From contig CM077649.1 of the NCBI GenBank assembly GCA_039707465.1, positions 16,632,001 to 16,696,000 on the forward strand: 64,000 nt of DNA. The letters are read 5' to 3'. Every line of letters starts with the position of its first letter. The first letter of the stretch is position 1. Shown piece after piece: positions 1-63,329 of the stretch. The translations under genes were made by a program, and so were the position numbers. The notes beneath the pieces were generated by a model. The model had not been told where the DNA came from. It made no database searches and saw only the letters and a program-made list of their open reading frames with translations. This DNA is from Rhabdophis nuchalis (lineage: Eukaryota; Chordata; Lepidosauria; Squamata; Natricidae).

Positions 1-225
1 ATTTAATTTTTAGACCGCTCCTCTCCCCATAGGGACTCGGAGCGGTGCACAGGGAAACTAAAACCACAATACAATATACACATACAATTAAGAAAAAATT
101 AAATATGAGCCTGTGCTAAAATCCCCTTAATCTACTAAAATACCCAGTTAAAAACAGCTAAACCCTGTAGAGAGAGGCTAACCCTGTAGAGAGAGGCTAA
201 CCAAGGCCGGCCAAACGGAAAAGAT
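1..225 (-). mobile_element. L2-like LINE 3' end (minus), cut by window edge
   Basis: It starts with the 3' UTR hairpin region (AGACCGCTCC ... GGACTCGGAGCGGTGCACAG) seen in many other copies here, and extends to GGCCGGCC, the end of the ORF2 remnant. It lies in the USP16 3' region. Confidence 0.75.
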
Positions 226-403
226 GAGTTGACAAAGATGACAATGAGACAGTGATTTTATAAAATGGTCATACATATAATACTTTCCATACAGTTCCAT
301 TAAAACAAGAAATTGCTCTTGTTCAATGTCTTGATAAGAAAAATGAGTTTAGTATTGAATTTTGAATAATTCAATAAATTGATTAAAAACAATTTAAACA
401 TAC

Positions 404-15570
<15,167 letters not shown>

Positions 15571-15659
15571 TATAGCAATACAGGCTTTAATTTCACATCA
15601 AACTATAAAAGAAAACAAATTATTTTCCAATAAAATTTTAAAACCTGTAAATAGCAACT

Positions 15660-15735
15660 AATTTATTATATTATTTATTTATTTATTTTATTTTATTAAA
15701 TTTATACCCCGCCCTTCTCCTTGTTAGGACCCAGA
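15660..15735 (-). mobile_element. Short LINE 3' tail (minus)
   Basis: ATTTATTTATTTTATTTTAT followed by AAATTTATACCCCGCCCTTC, the reverse complement of an L2/CR1-type 3' UTR end with its ATAAA-type tail. The body is missing. Confidence 0.5.
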
Positions 15736-16616
15736 AGAAAGGATGAAATTTACATGTCTGCTTCCTTTCTATTGTGTTTAACAATGGAACTAAATATTTT
15801 ACATATATCTGTTCAAAGCAAATTGTGACAAACTGTTTTGGAAAATATTCCATTATTTTAATACAGATTCATGGATGTCTCCATAGTAGCTTTTAAATAT
15901 TAATCTTTGTGATTATGCAAAGGGGATTTTAAATTCAACAATAGAGTTTAAAGAAAATATAACTTTGTGTATATTGAATGGGATCAAGCCACAATCTCAA
16001 CATATTTAATTTAGCTAAAGATTGTTCAGCACTGGGAAAATTAATAAACCTTATCAATGTAACTATGAAGAGACACAAATTTGCAAATGTAATTGTACTT
16101 CCATAGAGAACATTCAAGGTCAATAACTCCACTCTATCCTACTTTAGGGAATTGTTTTATGAATTTCTTTTTTTCCAGGGAAGTTCTTTAATTCAATCTG
16201 TTTTTATTCATTTTTTTCATAATAATAAACATGTGTAAACTGCCTAGAAAATAAAACAGTGGCTTCTTTTACTAGTGAATTTTAGGTTTCTCATACTTGA
16301 CTAATGTGAAGGTAGGCGTCAAAAGCATTTGACTTAAAACACTTTAAAGTGAAAACATACCATTAAACACGGTAGTTTGCGTATACACTTTATCTTTCTT
16401 ATGCTTGCAAAATGGAAAGATAAAAAACCAAAACGAAACCCAAAACCCATTCTTCCTAAATAGGGGCAATAGTTCTTTAAATGGGCTAATTTTCTGCGCT
16501 TTCAAGAGCAACCTGGAACATTCAATTAATTGCTCCATGCCAGGAAAAAAAACTAGCATTTGCCTGTTGAGCAATAATTTAAAAAGAGCAAAAATCAGTT
16601 GATAATGCTTTAAAAG

Positions 16617-16751
16617 CAGGGGTCCCCAACCTTTGCAACTTGAAGTCTGAAGGACTTCAGCTCCCAGAATTCTCCAGCCAACTTTGCTGGCTGGAGAATT
16701 CTGGGAGCTGAAGTCCTTCAGACTTCAAGTTGCAAAGGTTGGGGACCCCTG
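16617..16751. mobile_element. Palindromic hAT MITE
   Basis: CAGGGGTCCCCAACCTTTGC to GGGGACCCCTG with nearly identical arms. Flanks TTTAAAAG and CTTTAAAG are consistent with a decayed 8-bp duplication. Confidence 0.88.
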
Positions 16752-16841
16752 CTTTAAAGGGCCCGTCCAACCAAGCTCTCAGCTCTTGGATTGACAAGCA
16801 AAATTACTGAACTGCTGCACTTTCAAATATAACGTCCAGCC

Positions 16842-16910
16842 CAGGGGTGGGCAAACTTGGCAACTTGAAGTCTGAAGGACTTCAGCTCCCAGAATTCTCC
16901 AGCCAGCTTT
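16842..16910. mobile_element. Half copy of the palindromic hAT MITE
   Basis: CAGGGGTGGGCAAACTTGGC through CTCCAGCCAGCTTTG, i.e. the left arm only, ending abruptly at the edge of the CG-rich promoter. Confidence 0.75.
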
Positions 16911-17193
16911 GTCCAATTTCCCGGCGGACGTGGGAGTTGGTTGGCAGCTTTTCTTTCTCTCAGCCTACATCTGCCTCAGTCAAAGGGAGGAGACAGAGAA
17001 ACAGCTGGAAATGCCAAATGCCAGCACAAACAGACATGGCACCAGAAACGCTGCGGTCGGGCGACCGGCTTCAGCCATTTCTGCCCGAACGAGCCGCATG
17101 GGAAGCCTTTGATTGGCCACTTCAACTTTTTCTCAGCCCGCCTATTCGGCCTTTACTGACAAGAGCCGAAACCAATAGTGAAGCATTTCTTAC

Positions 17194-17300
17194 CTTCTCC
17201 GAGTTAGAGACAGAAGTTCGAGGGGCCGCTGAGGGGAGGAAAAAAAAAAAAAAGTTCCACGCAGTGAGCTGGGGAAAGATCTGCTGTCACTGCGCCTCGA
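17194..17300 (-). other. USP16: Probable noncoding first exon of USP16
   Basis: A strong minus-strand donor (GAGAAG|GTAAGA) lies at 17194/17193 inside CG-rich DNA, upstream of the acceptor before the USP16 start exon. Human USP16 also begins with a noncoding exon. The 5' limit is a guess. A plus-strand poly-A run of 14 bases (17239-17252) would lie inside the exon. Confidence 0.5.
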
Positions 17301-17491
17301 GAAGAAACCTCCCGAATTTAAATATTTTACGACACATCCCTTACGACGCCAGTGGAGATTTACGACTCTCGGGGACTCTCTGTTCAATATTAGTGGCATA
17401 GAGTTGCTTTGGCTCCGGAGAGGCTCTTTTATTCGGCAGAAACTTCCGGTCCGCTGGCTGTTGGGTAAGAAGTCTCGACGAAAATGTACGG

Positions 17492-17627
17492 CAGTGTTTC
17501 TCAACCTTGGCAACTTGAAGGTGTCCGGACTTCAACTCCCAGAATTCCCCAGCCAGCATTTGCTGGCTGGGGAATTCTGGGAGTTGAAGTCCGGACGTCT
17601 TCAAGTTGCCAAGGTTGCGAAACACTG
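17492..17627. mobile_element. Palindromic hAT MITE inside the shared promoter region
   Basis: Terminal CAGTGTTTCTCAACCTTGGC and GCGAAACACTG, the other terminal subtype. Flanks ATGTACGG and GTGTAAGG differ at two of eight bases. It lies about 28 bp downstream of the candidate RWDD2B exon 1 donor. Confidence 0.85.
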
Positions 17628-17916
17628 GTGTAAGGCAAGGCGACGGTGGCGGAAGTGTGTAGTCAGAGGGGGAGCCGTGGCTCTCCAGCTGATGACGCGG
17701 CGTAGCAAAAATGCGAACAACGCGACAAGCAGGGCTTTAAGCGCGGGGGCTTGCGATCGAGCGGTGGTGTGTGGCGTTTTCCGTTTTCCAAGTGGAAGCA
17801 AGATAGACTCCCCCATCTCCGTCTTTAATATTAAAAAAAAAGACCTCTGAAACCAGAATATTTCATTAAAGCTGGGATTTCTGTGGTTTTAGAAAAGCAG
17901 TGCGTTCCCTGTAATG

Positions 17917-18051
17917 TAGGGGTCTCCAACCTTTGCAACTTTAAGTCTGAAGGACTTCAGCTCCCAGACTTCTCCAGCCAGCTTTGCTGGCTGGAGGATT
18001 CTGGGAGTTGAAGTCCTTCAGACTTAAAGTTGCAAAGGTTGGAGACCCCTG
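17917..18051. mobile_element. Palindromic hAT MITE
   Basis: Starts TAGGGGTCTCCAACC (first base mutated) and ends GGTTGGAGACCCCTG. Arms match closely. The target duplication is unclear. Confidence 0.85.
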
Positions 18052-18203
18052 AATTGTAGCAGGCACTGTGGTTTGCAAGCAACGTTGTGTTTACATTTGG
18101 GCTACGAAGGTTAGAAATTGATGGTTTTCCCTATATAGGAATTTGGCTTGCAATCCGAATTTGGCTAATTCTCATGCCAGCTTTCGATATTAACAATTGC
18201 TAT

Positions 18204-18582
18204 TGTAAGGTTTTAAAATACATTTGAGACCCATAGCAAACATTCAAGTCACAATGAGACTTAAAAGGGAGGCTTGAATAACAATCAGCATTTAATCTTT
18301 GATCAAAGCTTAAAAGACATGATCATCAGTAATTCCCAACATACCCCAAGGATATGCAAGGAAGAACTCTCTAGCACTGCCCCTCAGAGAAGGCTGATCT
18401 CCTTCTTTATACAAATTAGAGATGTCTTAGAATAACATCCTGGCTTTGTTCTCTCGTTCTCAGGCAGAAAGGGGGGATGTCAGCTTTATTGCTTCCTTCC
18501 CGGATTTCTATGCCCATAGATTGCAGATAGTTCAAATGGCAAGCAAGGATCATAGGATTTGACATTTGCCAGATCTCTTACA
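18204..18582 (-). mobile_element. Possible LTR (minus)
   Basis: Bounded by TGTAAGG and CTCTTACA, a TG...CA pair. On the minus strand it carries a TATA-like TTTGTATAAAG, a plausible promoter layout and an A/T-rich 3' part. No 5-bp target duplication is visible, so this is uncertain. Confidence 0.35.
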
Positions 18583-18734
18583 GACCCTAATAACAGGGTC
18601 CCAGGAAAAAGGAATTTCAAGGCATAATATATATGTGTTACAGAAAGCAAATGTTTCTATTAATCAACAAGTTTGTACCATTATTACTATTCCTTTCACT
18701 ATATTGCAGAGCTTCATTGCTTGGCCGGCTTGGG

Positions 18735-18935
18735 ATGACTTAACTATTTTAGGGGTTTTTAGGGGTTTGTTTTAGCTTTGGGATTTTAGCACAGGGTTTC
18801 GTTTAATTCTTTTTAACATTGTATTGTCTGTAATTTTATATGCATTTTTAATTTCCCTGTGCCCCGCCTCGAGTCCCTTCGGGGAGAGAGAGCGGGTTAT
18901 AAATTAAATTATTTATTTATTTATTTTATTTATCG
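18735..18935 (+). mobile_element. L2-like LINE 3' UTR fragment
   Basis: TTTTAGCACAGGGTTTCGTT, the CCTGTGCCCCGCC / CTTCGGGGAGAGAG hairpin and a TTTA-rich tail, as in the other L2 copies. Confidence 0.7.
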
Positions 18936-19684
18936 TCAGGCTTACTGTATATAGGAAATAACTTTTGTATCAACTTCTTCAATGTTTAATGTGTTTTATA
19001 TTTACTATAAAATAATTATAAAAAGACTTAAAGGTTAACTTGTAAAAATATCTTCGCTAGAGTTAATAGTGTTCATAAAAAGAAAAGATAAGAATATCTT
19101 AGTTTTGCTACTCCTGCTGAGTGCTTTATCTGTTGGCATAGGAAGGGAAAATATATTTTGACCAAGTTGTTTGCATTGTGATTTCATCTTTTATCTATGA
19201 CCAGTTCTAAATTCCAACCTTCAGGAGAATACGTGCTCATATTTAGTCTCATTTGTATCAATCATTCACTTTTTTTCTGCCTCCACTGTTAGATGTAATA
19301 TGGAAAAAGGTCAACTTTCAAAGCATACTTAAACATCTTCATGAATTCATGCACTCTAAGTAGTAAATAAAGCCCGAATGAGATTGTACGTCCTGGAACT
19401 TAATACTGCTAAAAACAAATGTGTTTCTACATATACACATAACAATAGTTCTATTTCCTTTTGGGGAAAGCAATTTAATTTTATTAAACATTGCAACATT
19501 AAGTTATTAAAACAGAAAGCTAATGAAATTAAGAAAAAAGATAAGAAAAAACAGCAATAAAGTAACAGTTCAGTAATTCAACACTATTCACCATACCTCT
19601 GTCTACCTTTGTAGTAGAATGCTACGTATTTTTCCCCCCAAAGTCATTATCACCAGTCCTTAGATTGAATGTGCAATTGTTTGT

Positions 19685-19910
19685 TTCGCCCAGTAGTTCA
19701 GGCACCTGGCAAGAAACTATGGCATTCTGAATTCTAGTCCCACTTTCGGCATGAAAACTATTTGGGTGACTTTGGGCCAGTCACACTCTCAGCGCAACCT
19801 ACCACCCAGAATTATTATTGGAAAAATAGGAGGAAGGAGAATTAGTTATATTGGCTGCCTTGAGTTATTTCTAAAAACAATAAAAGGTGGGATGAATAAT
19901 TTCAAATAAT
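19685..19910 (+). mobile_element. tRNA-derived SINE, family A
   Basis: TTCAGGCACCTGGCAAGAAA, GAATTCTAGTCCCAC (B-box-like), TGGGTGACTTTGGGCCAGTC, and the TTGAGTTATTTCTAAAAACA / AAAGGTGGGATG tail. It lies in RWDD2B intron 1. Confidence 0.65.
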
Positions 19911-20514
19911 AATTTGTAAAATACTTTAATGTTCTTCACAACAATATCAGGACTTATGTAATGTTCTTGTCTACTGTTTTCACAAATGTATAGCATATCA
20001 TTTTTTTTCCTATTTATTGATTCATATTCTTGACTATTTATTCTTCCTCAGATTCAATCTTTAATATGCCAGATTATCATCAGGTGATCTGATTAGACTT
20101 CAATTACCCATCATGGCTTTGGTCAATCAGGGCTTCAGCATAATGTCTTTCAATAAGATAATGAAAATACAGATTTGGTTGCTTCTGTGCCACACACAGC
20201 ATTCCATGCTAATGTTACGGATAATGCTAGTTTGATACACTTTGGGCAGAATGCCCCAAATGTAGGAAAAGCTCAAAGCAGGGTCACTATTTTTTGCAAC
20301 ATGGGAATTCTAATCTAGAGACTATCTTGAAAGCCAACATACTGTTGCTCTCCACCAGTTACAAAGTATACACATTCTGAACTTGTTTTATACAGTGAAT
20401 TTACATTCTGACATTGCAGAAATAGGAAAGTTAAATGTTTGTTATTAAGAATACTATAAATATTTGTTTGCTAATAGATTGTGTCATTATCTTGAAGCTA
20501 TATAATTATAATAA

Positions 20515-20975
20515 ATAAATAAATAAATAAATTTTAATTTGTAGACCGCTCCCTCTTCCCATAGGGACTCGGAGCGGTGCACAGGGAGGATAAAAACAAT
20601 AAATATACAAACATATTTAAAAACAGATTAAACGATATTCCTGTGCTAAAAATTCCCCATTAAAATACTAAGATTCCCCATAAATTAATATATTAAAAAC
20701 CCTATAGGAGAGAGACTACCCTAGGCCGGCCAAGCAGAAAAGATGTGTTTTTAGTTTTAGACGGAAGGAGCGGAGGTCCGTGGTCGTTCTAATGTCGGGG
20801 GGAAGGTCGTTCCAGAGGGCCGGGCCCGCCACAGAGAGAGCCCTTCCCCTGGGCGTCGCCCGCTGACAGAGTCTAGTGGACGGCACCCGGAGAAGTCCCT
20901 CTCTGTGGGAGCGAATCGGCCGTGCGGATGTATGTGGCAGGATCCGATCCCGCAGATAGCTAGGTCCCGAGCCAT
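20515..20975 (-). mobile_element. 5'-truncated L2-like LINE (minus)
   Basis: The 3' UTR hairpin at 20540-20585, then a clean minus-strand reading of the ORF2 C-terminus (SGPSYLRDRILPHTSARPIR ... AGPALWNDLPPDIRTTTDLR). An (ATAA)n tail lies at 20510-20530. It ends about 100 bp before RWDD2B exon 2. Confidence 0.85.
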
Positions 20976-21094
20976 TACAATATACCATGTAAGAACTGAA
21001 AATGTTTGATTCCATAGTTGTTTTTAAGAATTTAAAATTGTACCCAATAATGTTTTCTCTATTTCTCTATAGGAATTACATTAATACACCAAAA

Positions 21095-23885
<2,791 letters not shown>

Positions 23886-23994
23886 GTTAAGGTGGGAAAA
23901 GCATTAAGGATCTAAACTAAGGATGTAGGGTTTTTTTCCCCTTTCTATTTTATTGAAAGAATATAATTTTAAAAGTTGTATTTTATATTTGAAA

Positions 23995-24000
23995 AATAAA
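23995..24000 (+). terminator. RWDD2B: RWDD2B polyadenylation signal
   Basis: An AATAAA hexamer lies 110 bases after the RWDD2B stop, following a T-rich 3' UTR. It is the first canonical signal downstream. Confidence 0.65.
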
Positions 24001-24549
24001 TCAAGAATTGAAACTGGATGCCAGAAAATGTTATTTGCTTTGGTAATTTAAGTAAAGTTTCTGGATATATTATCAATACCTTATTACTGTTTCTAAGTTA
24101 TGTGCTTATGTTACTCAGGAATAGAAGAAATGGTTATGTACAGTATCTGACCTTGGCTAAAATTAAGACTTTTGCCAGCTTTACATTAAAAATATTTTAG
24201 TACTTTTATAGTATTATGTGGATAAATAGTTCAGTTTGCTATGAAATTTGTTTGTATTGCAAGATGCTTGAACATGATGTTCTCTGGAAAACTGGCCAAA
24301 TATTTTAAGACTTAATTCTGTCTTGAACCAAGAGGTCAACTTTCAATTATCTTGCAATTGATCAGAATTCTACTGAACAGCAGGTAATACATTTGCAAAG
24401 AACTCCATGGTTCACAAGTGCATCCATGAATCTAAACTGCAAAATTACTTCCAAATCTGCACTGCACATTGGGAAAATGATATGGAAAAATAGAATGGCA
24501 GTGGGGATACTGACTTTTGATTGATTGAAGATGAATTTCTAACATATTC

Positions 24550-25170
24550 TGGGCTTTCCTGGATCAGGAGTCCCTGTGCTCAGTCATTCAAAGACCTGAT
24601 CATCTCATATCTGACTACTGCAAGGCGCTCTACATGGGGCTACCCCTGAAGAGCGTTTTAAAAACAACAGATGCAGAGTGCAGCAGCATGGGCAGCTTCT
24701 GAGTCCCTAGAACTGCATGTTACACTGCAGTTCGTGAACTGCACTGGCTGGTAGTTTGCTTTTGGGTGCAATTTAAGGTGCCTATATATTACCTATAAAG
24801 CCCTGCATGACATGGGTCCAGGTTATCTGAAGAACCATCTCATCCCAAGGGGAGACTCCTCTTCCATCTCTGCCAGCAAGGCTGTGGATCCCGTCATTCA
24901 AGGAATTTCAGCTGGCAATGTCCATAACTCTGTCATGGCTCCTGCTCTTTAGAATAACTTGCCCTTCTGGGGTGAGACCTCTCTCATCCTCCTGACCTGG
25001 GCCTGAAAAACCTGGCTCTGCCAGTTGGGTTGGGGACTGTCATGCTGGAGGTGGTCCATGGACTAATAACAGATCTCATCTCACCCTCTCCACTCCTTGT
25101 TCCCTCCCTCCCTCCCTTTCTAGCTTTGTCTATCTGTCCATCAAACCATCCTACCTACCTAATTGCAACT
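24550..25170 (+). mobile_element. Old degenerate L2-type LINE 3' region
   Basis: Fragments CTACTGCAAGGCGCTCTACA (YCKALYMGLP-like), GAACTGCACTGGCTG, GCCCTGCATGACATGGGTCC and GGAGGTGGTCCATGGACTAA in the usual order of the LINE ORF2 C-terminus, with many frameshifts. It occupies the intergenic DNA between RWDD2B and LTN1. Confidence 0.6.
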
Positions 25171-25496
25171 ATTTACAATTAAAATGATACACCTTTTTCG
25201 TTCGTGGTAATTTTTCACTTTAAAAAAATATTTACTCAATGTATTTTTATCCCCGTATTGGGGTTTTTTTGGGGGGGGGGGGATGGGCTTTGTATGTTTC
25301 GGCCATGTTAAAAATATTAAGTGAATAAAAAAAGTTATCCTAAATAAACCTTAGCATATATCAATAAATGTTTTGGTTGCATGGTGTTTTTTTTTTAATC
25401 TATAGACAATCATGATTTTTCCACCTGAAGAACTACTTTTGAGTTGTGGAAAGTTATCACCCATCCCTCTCCCAGAAAAATGAAACATCCCAGGCA

Positions 25497-25735
25497 GGAG
25501 ATATCAAAGTATAGCCAGCCGAACAAACAGGTTTAAAGATAGCTTCTATCCTTGGGCTGTGAGACTTTTAAATTCAACCACAATCACTCCATGCACATGC
25601 TAGTTTTTTCTTTTCTCTCTTTTTTGTTTCTGTTATAATTTTGCACCAGTGAAGTTAAAACCAATTTCATTGTAATTTTAGTACAATGGCAATAAAGATG
25701 ATGATGATTATTATTAATTAATTAATTAATTTAGA
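25497..25735 (+). mobile_element. LINE 3' end, '..ACAATGGCAATAAAGATG' family (plus copy)
   Basis: From GATATCAAAGTATAGCCAGC to the tail CAATAAAGATGATGATG. Nearly the whole unit reappears inverted at 42668-42895. The body resembles a non-LTR retrotransposon 3' end; clade not assigned. Confidence 0.65.
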
Positions 25736-25799
25736 ATAGTTAAGAAAACATCCACCAAGTATAAAAGGGAAAAACCACGTACAATACTTATCTAACCCT

Positions 25800-26005
25800 T
25801 CCCTAAGACGAAGGCGGAGCACTAAAGGGGAGGAGCCTCCGGACTTAGGCATCCCTTCCGCCATTACCGTTACTTCCTTTTAACCCGGAAGCAGCCTTTC
25901 CACCCTTCCTGTCCGTGGGACCAACTATAACCCCTGACCTCTGTTTTCCCTTCCCTTTCTCCCCCCACCCCCTCCAAAGTTTCTGACGGCATTGAGGGCG
26001 CTATC
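25800..26005 (+). promoter_or_regulatory. LTN1: LTN1 promoter and 5' UTR
   Basis: This GC-rich segment upstream of the LTN1 ATG contains GGGGAGGAG, CCGCCATTACC (YY1-like) and CCCGGAAGC (ETS-like), with TTCCGCC and CTTCC repeats. There is no TATA box, as expected of a housekeeping promoter. RWDD2B ends about 1.9 kb upstream, so LTN1 has its own promoter. The start site is not defined. Confidence 0.6.
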
Positions 26006-61268
<35,263 letters not shown>

Positions 61269-61515
61269 GTTTGTAGCATTCTTTTTATTATCTCTCAGTC
61301 TGTATGTATTTGTGTGCATTTCATTGTGTGGGTGCTTGATTAAATAGAGTGATACAACTGTTTTCTGAGAGTTGATTGGAAGCACTGAGGTGATTTTAGA
61401 GTTGCTCTCAAAAATGCAGTGAAATCTGCAACCTAAGCAGTCTTCTATGAGGCATTTGTGTTCTAAGAAGTAGCTAAATTGTTTAAATGACTAGATGAAA
61501 AACCATGCCTTAGAA

Positions 61516-61714
61516 CAGCAGTCCCCATCCTTGTTGGCAACGGGGACCAGTTTTGTGGAAGGCAGTTTTTCTCCTCCGCAGAAAGGAAGGGGGCGCAATT
61601 TAGATCATGCGTATGCAGTTTTACTCGCCTACCACTCACCTTCAGCTGTGCAGCCCTGTTCCTAACAAGTCATGGACCAGTACTGGTCTTCAGCCTGGGG
61701 ACCCGGGGACCCTG
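61516..61714. mobile_element. hAT-type element (CAG..GTCCCC), perfect 8-bp duplication
   Basis: CAGCAGTCCCCATCCTTGTT to CCTGGGGACCCGGGGACCCTG. CCTTAGAA at 61508-61515 and 61715-61722. Interior resembles the 'GGGGACCAGTTTTGTGGAAG' nonautonomous hAT type found across amniotes. Confidence 0.88.
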
Positions 61715-61929
61715 CCTTAGAATATATGCAGAAACCTAGGTATTATTGAGTAGTGCTTCTCCTCAAATAATGGCTTATCTTGTAGAAATAAATTCCAGAT
61801 GACAATACAATTCCACACATACCTACAGTATTTGGGATTATTTGATATGTGCTCTATTAAAAATCTAGATGCAATTAGAGTAAAGCAAAAATGTTTATTA
61901 GTTAGAGCCCACATTTACTTATAAGAAAT

Positions 61930-62380
61930 AATTATTTTATTATTATTATTTATTCAATTTATTAACTGCTCCCTCTCCCCGAAGGGACTTGGGGCGGTGC
62001 ACAGGAATTTAAGAAATATGTACATATAACAATCATAAATAATTAAAACTATATTAAATATTATCACCCTGTGCTAAAATATACCCCATTTAAGACTATA
62101 CCCATAAAAACCCAATTAAACAATTTATCTACTAAAACTGAGGCTAGGGTACGGTGGATTAGGCCAGGCCGGCCTGCTGGAAAAGATGGGTCTTTAATTG
62201 CTGACGGAAGGAGCGGAGGTCCGTGGTAGATCTAAGTTCGGGGGGGGGGGGGAGTCGTTCCAGAGGGTTGGGCTCACCACAGAGAAGGCCCTTCCCCAGG
62301 GCGTCGCCCGCTGGCATTGCCTAGTGGACGGCACCCGGAGAAGTCCCTCTCTGGGGGAGCGAATCGGCCAAAGGGATGTG
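61930..62380 (-). mobile_element. 5'-truncated L2-like LINE (minus)
   Basis: TTA-rich tail at 61930-61955, the CTCCCTCTCCCC / CTTGGGGCGGTGCACAGG hairpin, and the ORF2 C-terminus with a G run near 62240. Confidence 0.85.
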
Positions 62381-62652
62381 TTAATCATAAGAAGTTATGA
62401 TTGCCAAGCATATGAATTGTGCTGTGATTTTTCTTCAGAGAAAAATTAAGGCCATTCATTTACAATACAGAATCCATTCTGCATTTAAAAACTTCAATAT
62501 AGTATTTACATAAGTATCTAAGCATCTTCTATCTTATAAATGTAAGAATATAAATACATTAAGACATTTTTTATCATTTGTATAGATTTGTGTTCCTAAA
62601 CAGTCTTAATGTTAGACTCAGATTATTAATTAAAATATTGAATAGGGCATAC

Positions 62653-62958
62653 AGGTAGTCCACGGCTTACCCCATTTTGTTGCTAAGTGAAACATTTGTT
62701 AAGTGAGTTTTGCCCCATTTTACAACTTCATGCCTCAGTTGTTAAGTAAATCGCTGCAGTTGTTAAGTTAGCAACACCATTGTTAAATGAATTTGGCTTT
62801 GCTTGTCAGGTCACAAAAGGGGATTGCCAAGCGGCTGAATTTTGGTCACATGACTATGGGGAGGGTGCAACGGTTGTGTGAAAAACTATCACGTCACTTT
62901 TTTCTGTGCATTGTAACTTTGGTCGCTAAATGAACTGTTGTAAGTTGAAGACTACCTG
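62653..62958. mobile_element. Mariner-type element 'CAGGTAGTCC', copy C
   Basis: CAGGTAGTCCACGGCTTACC to GTTGAAGACTACCTG, TA on both sides (62651-62652, 62959-62960). Interior has TTGCTAAGTGA and GTCACATGACTATGG motifs of the family. Confidence 0.85.
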
Positions 62959-63114
62959 TATTGTGGAATAGAAAGTACAACTGACTATGTATTAATAGTA
63001 ATTCAGCCTTATTTAACCCAGTCTGAACATCTTTAGATGTTCACTGTGCTGTATTATTAAAAACATGGTTTTCATTGTTGCTTAAAAATAAAATTTGGGG
63101 GGGAAAATCATGTA

Positions 63115-63290
63115 CAGGTTGTCCTCACTTAGTAACCATTTATCCAGCAACTCTTCAAAGTTATGACAACACTGAATGAATGGTAAATATGACTGGTCCT
63201 TGCAGTGCCCTTGAGGTCATGTGATCAATATTCAGTGACTTGGCAGTACACCTTAGGACCGCAGTGTATATTTCAACTGTTCTTTCCTAT
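63115..63290. mobile_element. Mariner-type element, left part
   Basis: CAGGTTGTCCTCACTTAGTA after a TA, then GAGGTCATGTGATCAATATT. The right end is missing before the L2 copy. Confidence 0.65.
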
Positions 63291-63329
63291 CTCTTCCATC
63301 TCTGCCCTTTTAGTTGTGTTGTTTTTTTT

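Larger units (their letters stand above)
16900..17800. promoter_or_regulatory. CG-rich divergent promoter region of USP16 and RWDD2B
   Basis: CG dinucleotides are far denser here than in the surrounding AT-rich DNA. A minus-strand donor at 17193 (USP16) and a plus-strand donor GG|GTAAGA at 17465 (candidate RWDD2B exon 1) point away from each other, so both starts should fall between about 17,250 and 17,440. An ETS-like CTTCCGG lies at about 17,440. A palindromic hAT element (17492-17627) interrupts the right half and a half copy (16842-16910) lies to the left. The donors and base composition are seen; bidirectional use is inferred. Confidence 0.6.

Noticed and set aside
16847..17401. 184-aa frame across the CG-rich region
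   Set aside because: It starts inside a half hAT palindrome and crosses the USP16 first-exon donor. Long frames are common by chance in GC-rich promoter DNA.
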